Shown in pieces: positions 7,337 through 16,367 of a DNA stretch of 64,000 nucleotides. Origin of the DNA: JBNKFV01 sp050289485 (GTDB lineage: Bacteria; Pseudomonadota; Gammaproteobacteria; Pseudomonadales; Cellvibrionaceae). Where the stretch lies: assembly GCA_050289485.1 (NCBI GenBank), contig JBNKFV010000029.1, positions 62,001-126,000 of the forward strand, written 5' to 3'. Numbering within the stretch: position 1 is the first letter of the stretch; each line of letters opens with the position of its first letter. Position numbers and translations under genes: made by a program. The notes beneath the pieces are model-generated. The model saw only the letters and a program-made list of their open reading frames with translations, had not been told where the DNA came from and ran no database searches.

Positions 7337-10234
7337 TTACTGACAAGCTTCGCAATCTGGGTCGTCCAGCGAGCAGGCTTTGGGCACTTCGGCCGGGCCA
7401 GCCTCGGCGGCGCTGGCGGCTGGCGCCGCTGAGCCACCCGCTGATACCGCATTCAGTGAACCGGTGTTAACGGTAGACTTCTCGGTAGTGGTGGCAGCCA
7501 GTGCGCGCAGGTAGTAGGTGGTTTTCAGGCCACAGTACCATGCCATGCGGTAGGTTACGTCGAGCTTCTTGCCACTGGCGCCGGCGATGTATAGGTTGAG
7601 GCTTTGTGCCTGGTCGATCCACTTTTGGCGACGACTCGCGGCTTCCACCAGCCAGCGTGGTTCAACTTCAAATGCGGTGGCGTAAAGCGTTTTCAGGTCG
7701 CCTGGAATGCGGTCAACTTTTTGTACCGAGCCTTCGTAATATTTCAGGTCGTTAACCATTACGCTGTCCCATAGGCCGCGATCTTTAAGGTCGTGAATCA
7801 GGTAGGGGTTAACCACGGTGAACTCACCAGACAGGTTCGATTTAACGTACAGGTTTTGGTACGTAGGCTCGATAGACTGTGAAATACCGGTGATGTTGGC
7901 GATGGTTGCGGTTGGGGCAATGGCCATCACGTTTGAGTTACGCATACCTTGGGTTTTGACTTTTGCGCGCAAGGTTTCCCAATCCATGGTTTGGGAGCGA
8001 TCTACTTTGATGTATTCCTCACCACGGTTTTCTACCAGCTTGTCGATCGAGTCGATTGGCAGGATGCCCTGGCTCCAGAGTGAGCCTTCAAAGGTTGAGT
8101 AAGCACCGCGCTCTTTGGCCAGCTCGCAAGAGGCTTCAATGGCGTAGTAGCTGATGGCTTCCATGGAGCGGTCGGCAAATTCTACGGCGTCTTCCGACGA
8201 GTAGCTGATGCGTTGCTTATAGAGTGCATCTTGAAAGCCCATTAAGCCTAAACCTACCGGACGGTGACGGGCGTTAGAAGAACGCGCGGTGTCTACTGAG
8301 TAGTAGTTGATGTCGATAACGTTATCGAGCATGCGCACAGCGGTTTTGATGGTGGCTTGCAGTTTTGCCTGATCCAGTTTGCCGTCAACAATATGCTGCG
8401 GCAGGTTGATGGAGCCCAGGTTACACACGGCAATTTCTTCACCGGCCTTGGTGTTCAGGGTGATTTCGGTGCACAGGTTAGACGAGTGCACCACACCAAC
8501 ATGCTGCTGCGGGCTGCGCAGGTTGCAGCTGTCTTTAAACGTGATCCATGGGTGGCCGGTTTCAAACAGCATGCCCAGCATTTTGCGCCACAGGTCGAGT
8601 GCGCGTACTTTTTTGTGTACACGTATCTGGCCTGCTGCTGCTTTAGCTTCGTATTCAGCGTATTTTTCTTCAAATGCCTTGCCGTAAATTTCATGTAGCT
8701 CTGGCACTTCGTGTGGCGAGAAGAGGGTCCACATTTCGTCGTTGAACACGCGCTTCATAAACAGATCTGGAATCCAGTTGGCTGTGTTCATGTCGTGGGT
8801 ACGACGACGGTCGTCACCGGTGTTTTTGCGCAGCTCAAGAAATTCTTCAATGTCCATGTGCCAGGTTTCAAGGTAAGCACACACGGCACCTTTACGCTTG
8901 CCACCCTGGTTTACCGCCACGGCGGTGTCGTTGGCCACTTTCAAGAAGGGCACGACACCCTGCGATTTGCCGTTGGTGCCTTTAATGTAGGCGCCCAGTG
9001 AACGAACTGGGGTCCAGTCGTTACCCAAGCCGCCTGCAAATTTAGACAGCATGGCGTTGTCTTGAATCGCGCCGTAAATGCCGTGCAGGTCGTCGGGTAC
9101 GTTGGTGAGATAGCAAGATGACAACTGCGGACGCAGCGTACCGGCATTGAATAGCGTCGGTGTTGAACTCATGTAGTCGAACGATGACAGCAAACGATAA
9201 AACTCAATCGCGCGTTCTTCGCGTTGCTCTTCTTCAATGGCAAGGCCCATGGCCACACGCATAAAGAAAATCTGCGGCAGTTCGAAGCGGGTGTCGTTGC
9301 TGTGAATAAAGTAACGGTCGTACAGGGTTTGCAAGCCCAGGTAGGTAAACTGGTGGTCGCGGCTGTGGTCAATGGCGTCGGCCAGTTTTTCCAGATCGAA
9401 TTCGCTCAGCGTTGGATCGAGCAGTTCCAGCTCAATACCTTTGGCAATATAGGCAGGCAGTGCCTTGGCGTAGTACTCGGCCATTTCGTGGTGTGTGGCT
9501 TGTGCCGCAACGCCCAAGAAGCTCAGGGCTTCGGCCCGCAGTTTGTCCATTAACAGGCGCGCAGTAGCGTAGGTGTAGTTGGGTTCTTTTTCAACCAGTG
9601 TGCGTGCGGTGATCACCAGTGAGGTGTTCACGTCGGTCATGCTCACGCCGTCGTACAGGTTGCGCATGGCCTCTTTAATAATGTCTTCGGGGTAGACATC
9701 TTTCAGACCTTCACAAGCTTCGTTGACTACTGTAGTGAGGCGCTCGATATCCAGCGGTGCGCGTGAGCCGTCGTCGAGCAATACTTCAATGGCGCCGTAT
9801 TGGCTGGTTGCTGCTGCGGCCTGCTTTTCTTTTTCGGCGCGCATACGTGCGTGTTCTTCACGGTACAGAACGTAGTCGCGGGCAATCTTGTGCTCGCCTG
9901 AACGCATTAATACCAGCTCAACCTGATCTTGAATTTCTTCAATGTGAATGGTGCCGCCAGAAGGCATGCGACGCTTAAATGTGGTGGTAATTTGATCGAT
10001 CAGCGACGCCACGGTTTCGTGAATACGGCTTGATGCCGCCGCAACGCCACCTTCCACGGCCAAAAAGGCTTTGGTCATTGCCACCGATATCTTGCCTTCG
10101 TCGTAGGGTACTACAGTACCGTTGCGCTTGATCACCCGCAGTTGGCCTGGTGCGGTTGAAGCGACCTGTGAAGTGCTCGTAGTCGTTTTGGCAGGGGGGG
10201 TTGCAGTGGATGCAACGTTAGAATCAGTGTGCAT
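7337..10234 (-). CDS. nrdA: Ribonucleotide reductase class Ia, alpha subunit with two ATP-cone regions
   Basis: The 965-residue catalytic subunit reduces ribonucleoside diphosphates. Residues about 30-135 form one ATP-cone (V-I-K-R-N-G-T-V-V-P-Y-D), and about 150-235 form a second cone-like region (I-E-V-L-L-D-D-G-S-R-A-P-L-D). Two tandem cones are known in Pseudomonas-type NrdA. The barrel contains S-S-C-Y-L-T-N-V, N-L-C-T-E-I and the P-T-A-T-I-A-N-I-T-G loop. The C-terminal tail ends C-S-L-D-D-P-D-C-E-A-C-Q, the redox-active cysteines that receive electrons from thioredoxin or glutaredoxin. It is first in the nrdAB unit and is preceded by the regulatory region at 10535-10640. Confidence 0.96.
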   Translation of the reverse strand: MHTDSNVASTATPPAKTTTSTSQVASTAPGQLRVIKRNGTVVPYDEGKISVAMTKAFLAVEGGVAAASSRIHETVASLIDQITTTFKRRMPSGGTIHIEEIQDQVELVLMRSGEHKIARDYVLYREEHARMRAEKEKQAAAATSQYGAIEVLLDDGSRAPLDIERLTTVVNEACEGLKDVYPEDIIKEAMRNLYDGVSMTDVNTSLVITARTLVEKEPNYTYATARLLMDKLRAEALSFLGVAAQATHHEMAEYYAKALPAYIAKGIELELLDPTLSEFDLEKLADAIDHSRDHQFTYLGLQTLYDRYFIHSNDTRFELPQIFFMRVAMGLAIEEEQREERAIEFYRLLSSFDYMSSTPTLFNAGTLRPQLSSCYLTNVPDDLHGIYGAIQDNAMLSKFAGGLGNDWTPVRSLGAYIKGTNGKSQGVVPFLKVANDTAVAVNQGGKRKGAVCAYLETWHMDIEEFLELRKNTGDDRRRTHDMNTANWIPDLFMKRVFNDEMWTLFSPHEVPELHEIYGKAFEEKYAEYEAKAAAGQIRVHKKVRALDLWRKMLGMLFETGHPWITFKDSCNLRSPQQHVGVVHSSNLCTEITLNTKAGEEIAVCNLGSINLPQHIVDGKLDQAKLQATIKTAVRMLDNVIDINYYSVDTARSSNARHRPVGLGLMGFQDALYKQRISYSSEDAVEFADRSMEAISYYAIEASCELAKERGAYSTFEGSLWSQGILPIDSIDKLVENRGEEYIKVDRSQTMDWETLRAKVKTQGMRNSNVMAIAPTATIANITGISQSIEPTYQNLYVKSNLSGEFTVVNPYLIHDLKDRGLWDSVMVNDLKYYEGSVQKVDRIPGDLKTLYATAFEVEPRWLVEAASRRQKWIDQAQSLNLYIAGASGKKLDVTYRMAWYCGLKTTYYLRALAATTTEKSTVNTGSLNAVSAGGSAAPAASAAEAGPAEVPKACSLDDPDCEACQ

Positions 10235-10534
10235 TAACGTCTCCGCGTATTATCTGCTAGCTGGTTTGAAAATTTGTCGTTGTTGCCACCGACGCTGGCG
10301 GCGAGATTACTGTTTTTTGTTTGGCGTCGCTCAAGGTGCGCCAATGTCATCTGTGTTGCGTGCTGCCCGACATGAGGGTTGTGCTGCCATCGGTAAAAGC
10401 GGCCAATAGTTAGTGGCTGCGGTATCGGGTATTCAATCTGGTCAATCAAGGTTTGGGGGAAATGCCTGTAGCGTGGACCGCTTTAGCGCATGGATTGTAC
10501 AGCCTGCTTTGCAGTGGTGCACAATTGCTCTCAA

Positions 10535-10581
10535 CCCCTATATGTTGTGTTTGTTCTTGAATGGCGTACAAGATAATGCGC
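10535..10581 (-). promoter_or_regulatory. Paired NrdR boxes of the nrdA promoter
   Basis: Two 16-base sites resemble the NrdR consensus (acaCwAtATaTwGtgt). The site at 10535-10550 matches about 13 of 16 positions and that at 10566-10581 about 10 of 16. Their starts are 31 bases apart, the three-helical-turn spacing usual for NrdR pairs. The upstream site overlaps the predicted -10, as expected for repression when deoxyribonucleotides are plentiful. Confidence 0.62.
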
Positions 10582-10598
10582 TTTTGGGTTGATTGCAA
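10570..10598 (-). promoter_or_regulatory. Predicted nrdA sigma-70 promoter
   Basis: On the minus strand TTGCAA (10593-10598) and TATCTT (10570-10575) are separated by 17 bases. The -10 falls inside the first NrdR box. The leader to nrdA would be about 330 bases long, which is unusual but leaves room for further control. Confidence 0.45.
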
Positions 10599-10620
10599 GC
10601 CTAGTAATTTGTCGGTTTCT

Positions 10621-10640
10621 TGTGGATAAAATGTGGGTAA
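10621..10640 (-). promoter_or_regulatory. Two tandem DnaA boxes upstream of nrdA
   Basis: TGTGGATAA at 10621-10629 is the exact reverse complement of the DnaA box TTATCCACA. TGTGGGTAA at 10632-10640 differs by one base. They are two bases apart in the same orientation, just upstream of the predicted -35. The E. coli nrdAB promoter carries a comparable pair, linking nucleotide supply to replication. Confidence 0.65.
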
Positions 10641-10886
10641 ATCATGCAGTCAGTAGTTACTCATGCGCTAGCTACTGACAGCAGTGGCCCCAATAAAAAA
10701 TATGACAAAAGTTGGCGTATAGACGATTTTTATATAAGAAAAAAGTGTCTTATTAATGGCGTTCTAGGCCACGCTGGCAATGAGACACTGAGCGCCGTAT
10801 TGGTGATATTTTGTACAGCGGGGCGGCGCTTTTTTATAGCGGGTTTACAGCGGGCTTATCAGCAGGTTAAAAAGCGGGTTTTAAGG
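10641..10886. other. Non-coding gap between nrdA regulatory region and ABC ATPase gene
   Basis: An AT-rich stretch with no convincing gene. An open frame of 87 codons on the plus strand has no ribosome site and no recognisable motif. No clear terminator for the ABC ATPase gene is seen here. Confidence 0.5.
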
Positions 10887-11939
10887 TTATGCCCGAGCGC
10901 CGCTTGAGAAGGCGATCAGGTGGTCAGCTTGTAAGGTGACGCCAATGTGGTCGCCCAGCTTGTGGTCTACATGGCTGGGAAATGCGGCCTCCACCTGACT
11001 GCCGGTGGGTAATTGCAAGGTATAAAGAATAGAGGTGCCGGCAAAAATCTTATTCACAATGAGGGCGCGGGTGGGGCTTTCTGGGTTGTAGATGACGTCG
11101 TCTGGCCTAATCATCACGCTTACAGGAGTTTTTTCTGGCCAGGGGTAGCAACGGTTGCCCGCAATGGTGCCGAGTTCGGTATTGATGCTAGTGTCACTGA
11201 GCATGGTGCCTGGCAGAAAAACACCTTTACCAATAAATTTGGCCACAAATCGCGTGGCGGGCTCGTGGTAGAGGTTGTACGGGGAATCCCACTGTTCCAG
11301 CTGACCTTGGTTGATAACACCAACCTTGTCGGCCATGGCAAAGGCCTCTTCCTGGTCGTGAGTCACCATGATTGCGGTGATGTTGGTTTTTTTGAGAATG
11401 CTGCGTACTTCGGTGGCCAATTGGCGGCGCAGATCAACGTCGAGGCTGGAGAACGGTTCGTCCATCAGCAGCAGTTTGGGTTTGGGCGCCAGTGCTCTGG
11501 CCAGCGCTATACGTTGTTGCTGGCCCCCAGACAGTTCATGGGGAAAACGCTGACCGAGCCCTTCCAGTTGCACCAGTGCGAGCATGGTTTCGCAGGCGTG
11601 TTCCTGTTCTGCACGGCTTTTTTTGTGTAAGCCAAAGGTAATGTTGTTGCACACATTCAAATGGGGAAACAGAGCATAGTCTTGAAACACCATGCCAATT
11701 TGGCGGCGCTCAGGCGTAACAAAACAGGTTGCGCTCGACAATTCCTGTTGGTCGAGGCTGATGGAGCCGTTATCGAGTTTTTGAAAACCGGCAATAGCGC
11801 GCAGCAGGGTGGTTTTGCCACAACCGCTGGGACCCAGCAGGCAGCAGATATCGCCATGATCGAGGCCGAAGCTAATGTCGGTTAGTACCGGTTCTCGATC
11901 GTAACTGCAGGCGACGTGCTGAACGCTAAATACACTCAT
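10887..11939 (-). CDS. ABC transporter ATP-binding protein, FbpC/PotA-like
   Basis: The 350-residue protein powers an inner-membrane importer. Walker A G-P-S-G-C-G-K-T is at 36-43, the Q-loop lies in V-F-Q-D-Y-A-L-F-P-H, the signature is L-S-G-G-Q-Q-Q-R, Walker B is L-L-L-M-D-E-P, and the switch His is in V-T-H-D-Q-E-E-A. Residues about 240-350 form a TOBE-like substrate-sensing domain. Sequence style fits ferric-iron (FbpC) or polyamine/sulfate importer ATPases. No permease or binding protein gene is adjacent, so it is an orphan ATPase here; the substrate is undetermined. It lies 50 bases downstream of argF on the same strand. Confidence 0.9.
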   Translation of the reverse strand: MSVFSVQHVACSYDREPVLTDISFGLDHGDICCLLGPSGCGKTTLLRAIAGFQKLDNGSISLDQQELSSATCFVTPERRQIGMVFQDYALFPHLNVCNNITFGLHKKSRAEQEHACETMLALVQLEGLGQRFPHELSGGQQQRIALARALAPKPKLLLMDEPFSSLDVDLRRQLATEVRSILKKTNITAIMVTHDQEEAFAMADKVGVINQGQLEQWDSPYNLYHEPATRFVAKFIGKGVFLPGTMLSDTSINTELGTIAGNRCYPWPEKTPVSVMIRPDDVIYNPESPTRALIVNKIFAGTSILYTLQLPTGSQVEAAFPSHVDHKLGDHIGVTLQADHLIAFSSGARA

Positions 11940-11989
11940 GAGCTATGGCCTGTTAACACCAATTTGGATGATCGGGTTGTGCGCTGTGG

Positions 11990-12901
11990 TTACGCGCTGT
12001 GTTGTAGCAAAAACTCCATCAGAGCTTTTTGGGCATGCAAGCGGTTTTCGGCTTCATCCCATACCACGGAGCAGTCAGCATCGAGCATGGTCTCACTGAT
12101 TTCCATGCCGCGATAGGCTGGCAGGCAATGCATAAACAGTGCGTCGCTGTTGGCGTTACTCATCAGCTCTTCGTTCACCTGATAACCCGCAAAAGCTTGT
12201 TGGCGCTGTCTTTTTTCGTCTTCCTGGCCCATCGAGGCCCAGGTGTCTGTCACCACCAGGTCGGCACCCTTAACGGCGTCTTCGGCGTTGCGAGTAATGA
12301 CCAGCCGATCTTTATTTTGTTCCACCAGCGCTGCATCGGGCTCAAACCCTTTAGGACAGGCGATGCGTAATTCGAAATCCCACTGGAGCGCGGCGTTAAT
12401 GTATGAATTACACATGTTATTGCCGTCGCCCACCCAGGCAACACATTTACCGCTGATGTCGCCACGGTGTTCGTAATAGGTTTGCATATCGGCCAGCAGT
12501 TGGCAGGGATGGTAGCTATCGGTGAGTGCATTGATAACCGGTACCCGCGAATAGGCCGCAAATTTTTCGATAATGTCGTGGCCAAAGGTGCGAATCATGA
12601 CAATATCCACCATGCGCGACAGTACACGGGCGGAGTCTTCAATGGGCTCGCCACGGCCAAGCTGGGTGTCGCGGCTGGACAGAAAAATAGCGCTGCCGCC
12701 CATTTGCGTCATGCCGGCTTCAAATGAAACACGCGTGCGTGTCGATGACTTTTCAAACACCATGCCCAGTACTTTGTTGTGCATGGTTTCGCAGCCGAGG
12801 TTTTCACGCAGTTCTTTTTTAAGCACGATGGCTCGCTGAAGAACGGTTTTTAATTCTTCTGGGTTCAGGTCTAACAAGGTTAGAAAGTGACGAACAGTCA
12901 T
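11990..12901 (-). CDS. argF: Ornithine carbamoyltransferase
   Basis: Makes citrulline from ornithine and carbamoyl phosphate in arginine synthesis. The 303-residue protein has the carbamoyl-phosphate motif S-S-T-R-T-R at about 53-58, H-P-C-Q in the middle, and the ornithine-binding region with M-H-C-L-P-A-Y-R. ATG 12901 (M-T-V-R-H-F) is preferred because AGGGGG lies seven bases ahead; a GTG at 12907 is also in frame. The start lies immediately past the argD stop (12904-12906), so the two are translationally coupled. argG at 31261 completes the next step elsewhere in the window. Confidence 0.95.
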   Translation of the reverse strand: MTVRHFLTLLDLNPEELKTVLQRAIVLKKELRENLGCETMHNKVLGMVFEKSSTRTRVSFEAGMTQMGGSAIFLSSRDTQLGRGEPIEDSARVLSRMVDIVMIRTFGHDIIEKFAAYSRVPVINALTDSYHPCQLLADMQTYYEHRGDISGKCVAWVGDGNNMCNSYINAALQWDFELRIACPKGFEPDAALVEQNKDRLVITRNAEDAVKGADLVVTDTWASMGQEDEKRQRQQAFAGYQVNEELMSNANSDALFMHCLPAYRGMEISETMLDADCSVVWDEAENRLHAQKALMEFLLQHSA

Positions 12902-12903
12902 GT

Positions 12904-14109
12904 TCACGCCCCCTGCTGAATAAATGTCATGATCAACTGGCTAACCGTCTCGATGAGGGTGTCGGCTTCTTCGTTGGTCATAATGAGTGGCGGTAGTAAG
13001 CGAATGGTTTTTCCGGCAGTGACATTGATTAGCAGCCCTTGCTGTTTGGCCGCGTTAACCAGGTCGCCGCAGTCTTGCGTAAGCTCGATACCAATCATTA
13101 AGCCTTTGCCGCGAATGTCGGCTATGCCATCGCATTGGGCCAGTTGGGTTTTAAAGCCCTTAAGGAAATATTCGCCCAGTTCGGCAGCACGTTGGCTCAG
13201 GTTTTCATTCACGAGGGTGTTAACCACTGCCAGCGCACCGTTGCATACCAGCGGGTTACCTCCAAACGTGCTGCCGTGGTTGCCTGGTTGCAAAATGGTG
13301 GCTGCTTTGCCGCGCGCCAGGCAGGCGCCAATGGGCAGGCCATTGCCAAGGCCTTTTGCGGTGGTGACCACATCGGGATAAATGTTGTTCAGCTGGTAGC
13401 TAAAGTAAGCGCCGTTACGGCCATTGCCGGTTTGAATTTCGTCAAGTATCAATAGCCAGCCGTTGGCGTCGCATAAATCGCGCAGGCGATTCAGGTAATC
13501 ACTGGCAGGGACATGCACGCCGCCTTCACCTTGCACAGGCTCTACCATTACAGCGACAACATTGGGGTTGCATTTGCCAATACTCGCTACCGCATCGACG
13601 TTGTCGTAGGGTGCGTGGATAAAGCCAGACAACAAGGGCTCAAAGCCTTTTTTGACTTTCTGGTTGCCGGTAGCGGTCAGCGTTGCCATGGTGCGACCAT
13701 GAAAACTGTTGTGCATGGTGATGATTTGCGGGTCGTGAATGCCTTTCTCGTGGCCGTATTTACGCGCAATTTTAATCGCCGCTTCATTGGCCTCGGCACC
13801 TGAGTTAGAGAAAAACACTTTCTCCATGCCAGATACGTCGCGCAGTTTATCGGCCAGCGCTTGCTGCGGTTTGATGTTAAACAGGTTAGAGGTATGCAGC
13901 AGCGTTTCGGCTTGCTCGCAAATGGCACGGGTAACGGCGGGGTGGTTATGCCCTAAACCGGTCACAGCGATGCCAGAAAGCGCATCGAGATAGCGGTTTC
14001 CCTGGTCGTCCCACAGTGTGCAACCTTGGCCTTTTACCAATGTGGTCGCTCTGTCACCATAGGTGTTCATGATTGCAGTGCCAGCGGCTTGATCGTTCAC
14101 GTTTGCCAT
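12904..14109 (-). CDS. argD: Acetylornithine aminotransferase
   Basis: A class III PLP aminotransferase of about 401 residues that converts N-acetylglutamate semialdehyde to N-acetylornithine. Visible motifs are S-G-I-A-V-T-G-L-G-H, F-S-N-S-G-A-E-A-N-E, the F-H-G-R-T region, L-I-L-D-E-I-Q-T-G, and H-G-S-T-F-G-G-N-P. The PLP lysine lies in T-A-K-G-L-G-N-G. ATG 14109 gives M-A-N-V-N-D-Q; the AGGAG there is only one base away, so GTG 14100 with ten-base spacing, or ATG 14070, could be the true start. It forms an operon with argF. Confidence 0.93.
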   Translation of the reverse strand: MANVNDQAAGTAIMNTYGDRATTLVKGQGCTLWDDQGNRYLDALSGIAVTGLGHNHPAVTRAICEQAETLLHTSNLFNIKPQQALADKLRDVSGMEKVFFSNSGAEANEAAIKIARKYGHEKGIHDPQIITMHNSFHGRTMATLTATGNQKVKKGFEPLLSGFIHAPYDNVDAVASIGKCNPNVVAVMVEPVQGEGGVHVPASDYLNRLRDLCDANGWLLILDEIQTGNGRNGAYFSYQLNNIYPDVVTTAKGLGNGLPIGACLARGKAATILQPGNHGSTFGGNPLVCNGALAVVNTLVNENLSQRAAELGEYFLKGFKTQLAQCDGIADIRGKGLMIGIELTQDCGDLVNAAKQQGLLINVTAGKTIRLLPPLIMTNEEADTLIETVSQLIMTFIQQGA

Positions 14110-14176
14110 ACTCCTGTGTATCCGGCGCAGCGGTGCCGGCAAGCGGTGACAAGAATTGCTTGTCCCCAAACAGAAA

Positions 14177-14198
14177 CAGGCAGCACGTAGGCTGCCTG
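14177..14198. other. Hairpin in the argD-hyuB divergent gap
   Basis: A perfect eight-base-pair stem (CAGGCAGC / GCTGCCTG) with a six-base loop lies between the divergent genes. It would be in the argD leader if the promoter is beyond it. No T tract of note follows, so its role is unclear. Confidence 0.35.
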
Positions 14199-14325
14199 CG
14201 AAAACGGACGATTGTATAAGGTCGCCAGGTTCTTGGCAATTGCAGGCCTAATGGCCACAATACGCGGCTTAATCGCTACCAGAGGCACAGGTCTGCATAC
14301 CTGGCCAAGAGTACAAGGAGACCCC

Positions 14326-15879
14326 ATGGACCCTATCGCACTGAGTATATTTTCCAGCCGTATTGAAGCCGTGTGCGACGAAATGGGTGCGGTACTTCAA
14401 CGTACGGCGTTTTCCCCTAATATTAAAGATCGGCTCGATTTCTCATGTGCAGTGTTTGATGTGCAGGGGGATTTATGTGCACAGGCTGCTCATATTCCGG
14501 TGCACCTGGGCAGCATGGCCTATGCCATGGGCGGGATTGTGCGTGATATTCGCTGGCAGCCCGGTGACATGATTGTGGTAAACGACCCCTACCTCGGCGG
14601 CACCCACCTGCCGGATGTCACCGTGATTGCTCCGGTTTTTGTGGAGGCGCAGCTGGTAGCGTTTGTGGCCAACCGCGCTCATCATGCGAATATTGGTGCC
14701 AGCAGCCCTGGCTCCATGCCGATTTCCGAGCGCCTCGACGATGAGGGGGTGGTGATTCCGCCAAGCCCCATTGTGCAAAATGGCGAATTGAATCAAACCA
14801 TACTCAGCGAATTGGCTGCAGGTCGCACCGATGTGGCCGCAACCGCCGATTTTGTCGCTCAGGTCAGTGCCAACCGTGTGGGTGTGGCGCGGCTGGCGCA
14901 GTTGATTGAGCAGATGGGGCAGCAACCATTTTTTGCTGCTGTGCAGGCGCTGAATGAATATGCCGAGCGGCTTGCTCGGGCAGAACTGGCGGCTATTCCG
15001 ACAGGCACCTATACGTTTACTGACGTGATGGATAGCGACGGCATGGGGCAATCGGATATTCCCATTTGTGTGACTCTGCGGATAGAGAAGCAAGGTATTG
15101 AGGTGGATTTTGCCGGTACTGCCAATCAAGTGCGCGGCAATATCAATTGCCCGCTATCGGTCGCAGCGGCGGCGGTTTTCTATGCGTTCCGATGCCTGCT
15201 GCCGGCACAAGTACCTGCCTGTGCCGGCACCTTTCGAGCGATTACCTTAACCGCACCGGAGGGAAGCCTGGTGAATGCACGCCGGCCAGCGGCGGTAGCG
15301 GCCGGTAATGTGGAAACCTCAACCCGGATTGTGGATGCTGTGTTGGGCGCTTTGGCCAATGCCGTGCCCGATCGTATTCCGGCTGCCAGCCACGGTTCCA
15401 TGAATAATGTTGCCATGGGCTCCTGGGCAACTGAGCATAGCCCGGCCTGGGATTACTATGAAACCATTGGCGGGGGCATGGGCGCAGGCCCTGTTACCGA
15501 CGGCCTTAATGGTGTGCAAACCCATATGACCAACACCCTCAATACCCCCATTGAAAGCCTCGAAATGCACTATCCTTTGCGAGTGCATCAGTACGCCTAC
15601 CGCAAAGGATCTGGTGGGCAAGGTCTGCACCGGGGTGGTGATGGCTTGGTGCGCTGTTTTGAATTTCTTGCCCGCGCTCAAGTAACGCTGCTCACCGAGC
15701 GTCGCCGCCACGCGCCGTGGGGCCTGCAAGATGGTGAGCCGGGTAAGCCTGGCGCTAACCGTTTGAACGGCCAGTTACTCGATGAAAAAACAGCATTTGT
15801 TGCCAGCCCTGGTGATTACCTGGAGATTGAAACCCCAGGTGCAGGGGGGTGGGGCAAAGCCAACAAGGTGGCAGACTGA
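14326..15879 (+). CDS. Hydantoinase B/oxoprolinase family protein
   Basis: This 517-residue protein belongs to the HyuB family (ATP-dependent hydantoinase/oxoprolinase beta subunit). Family marks include the opening A-V-L-Q-R-T-A-F-S-P-N-I-K-D-R-L-D-F-S-C, then I-P-V-H-L-G-S-M, N-D-P-Y-L-G-G-T-H-L-P-D and a Gly-rich tail (E-T-P-G-A-G-G-W-G). The start is ATG 14326 with AAGGAG at 14315-14320; the longer frame upstream has no site. Known enzymes need a HyuA partner, or are fused to one. None is seen on either side: argD is divergent upstream and glutaredoxin follows. So it is either a stand-alone member or its partner is encoded elsewhere. Substrate is unknown. Confidence 0.88.
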   Translation: MDPIALSIFSSRIEAVCDEMGAVLQRTAFSPNIKDRLDFSCAVFDVQGDLCAQAAHIPVHLGSMAYAMGGIVRDIRWQPGDMIVVNDPYLGGTHLPDVTVIAPVFVEAQLVAFVANRAHHANIGASSPGSMPISERLDDEGVVIPPSPIVQNGELNQTILSELAAGRTDVAATADFVAQVSANRVGVARLAQLIEQMGQQPFFAAVQALNEYAERLARAELAAIPTGTYTFTDVMDSDGMGQSDIPICVTLRIEKQGIEVDFAGTANQVRGNINCPLSVAAAAVFYAFRCLLPAQVPACAGTFRAITLTAPEGSLVNARRPAAVAAGNVETSTRIVDAVLGALANAVPDRIPAASHGSMNNVAMGSWATEHSPAWDYYETIGGGMGAGPVTDGLNGVQTHMTNTLNTPIESLEMHYPLRVHQYAYRKGSGGQGLHRGGDGLVRCFEFLARAQVTLLTERRRHAPWGLQDGEPGKPGANRLNGQLLDEKTAFVASPGDYLEIETPGAGGWGKANKVAD

Positions 15880-16041
15880 AAGTTTGCTGCGGTGGATTGA
15901 ACTACGTTAAAATAGCTGAGTTTTTTACTGGGTTATTTGCGTTGAGAGCATGTGCCGAGCACCGGGTGGTGGTTGTCACTACATGTCGAAACCAAGCCTT
16001 TCTGTATTCGGTTTTTATTACGTACGAGGTGTTATTGCACG

Positions 16042-16365
16042 ATGGATATCATGGATACTATCAAACAACAAATTGAAGAGAACTCGGTAATTCTGTACAT
16101 GAAGGGTTCGCCAAACGCACCCCAGTGTGGTTTTTCCATGCGCACGTCGCAAGCGTTAATGGCTTGTGGCAAGCGCTTTGCGTATGTTGATGTGCTGAGC
16201 AACCCAGACATTCGTTCAAACCTGCCAGTGTATGCCAACTGGCCAACGTTTCCACAACTTTGGGTTAATGGTGAGCTGATTGGTGGTTGTGACATCGTCA
16301 CCGAAATGTATGAAAGTGGCGAGTTGAAAACGCTGCTGGATGAAACCGTACCCGACGCGGAATAA
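16042..16365 (+). CDS. grxD: Monothiol glutaredoxin, Grx4 type
   Basis: The 107-residue protein carries the monothiol C-G-F-S site at 29-32, with K21, W-P-T-F-P-Q and G-G-C-D for glutathione binding. Members of this family carry [2Fe-2S] clusters between two subunits and deliver them to client proteins. ATG 16042 was chosen (GAGGTG ribosome site slightly far, 11 bases); ATG 16051 is possible. A clear terminator follows, so transcription ends here. Confidence 0.95.
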   Translation: MDIMDTIKQQIEENSVILYMKGSPNAPQCGFSMRTSQALMACGKRFAYVDVLSNPDIRSNLPVYANWPTFPQLWVNGELIGGCDIVTEMYESGELKTLLDETVPDAE

Positions 16366-16367
16366 TC

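Noticed and set aside
10644..10907. An 87-codon plus-strand frame upstream of nrdA
   Set aside because: No ribosome site, overlaps the end of the ABC ATPase gene and has no recognisable motif.
14473..15129. A 218-codon minus-strand frame inside the hydantoinase B gene
   Set aside because: Shadow frame; the plus-strand reading has family motifs throughout.
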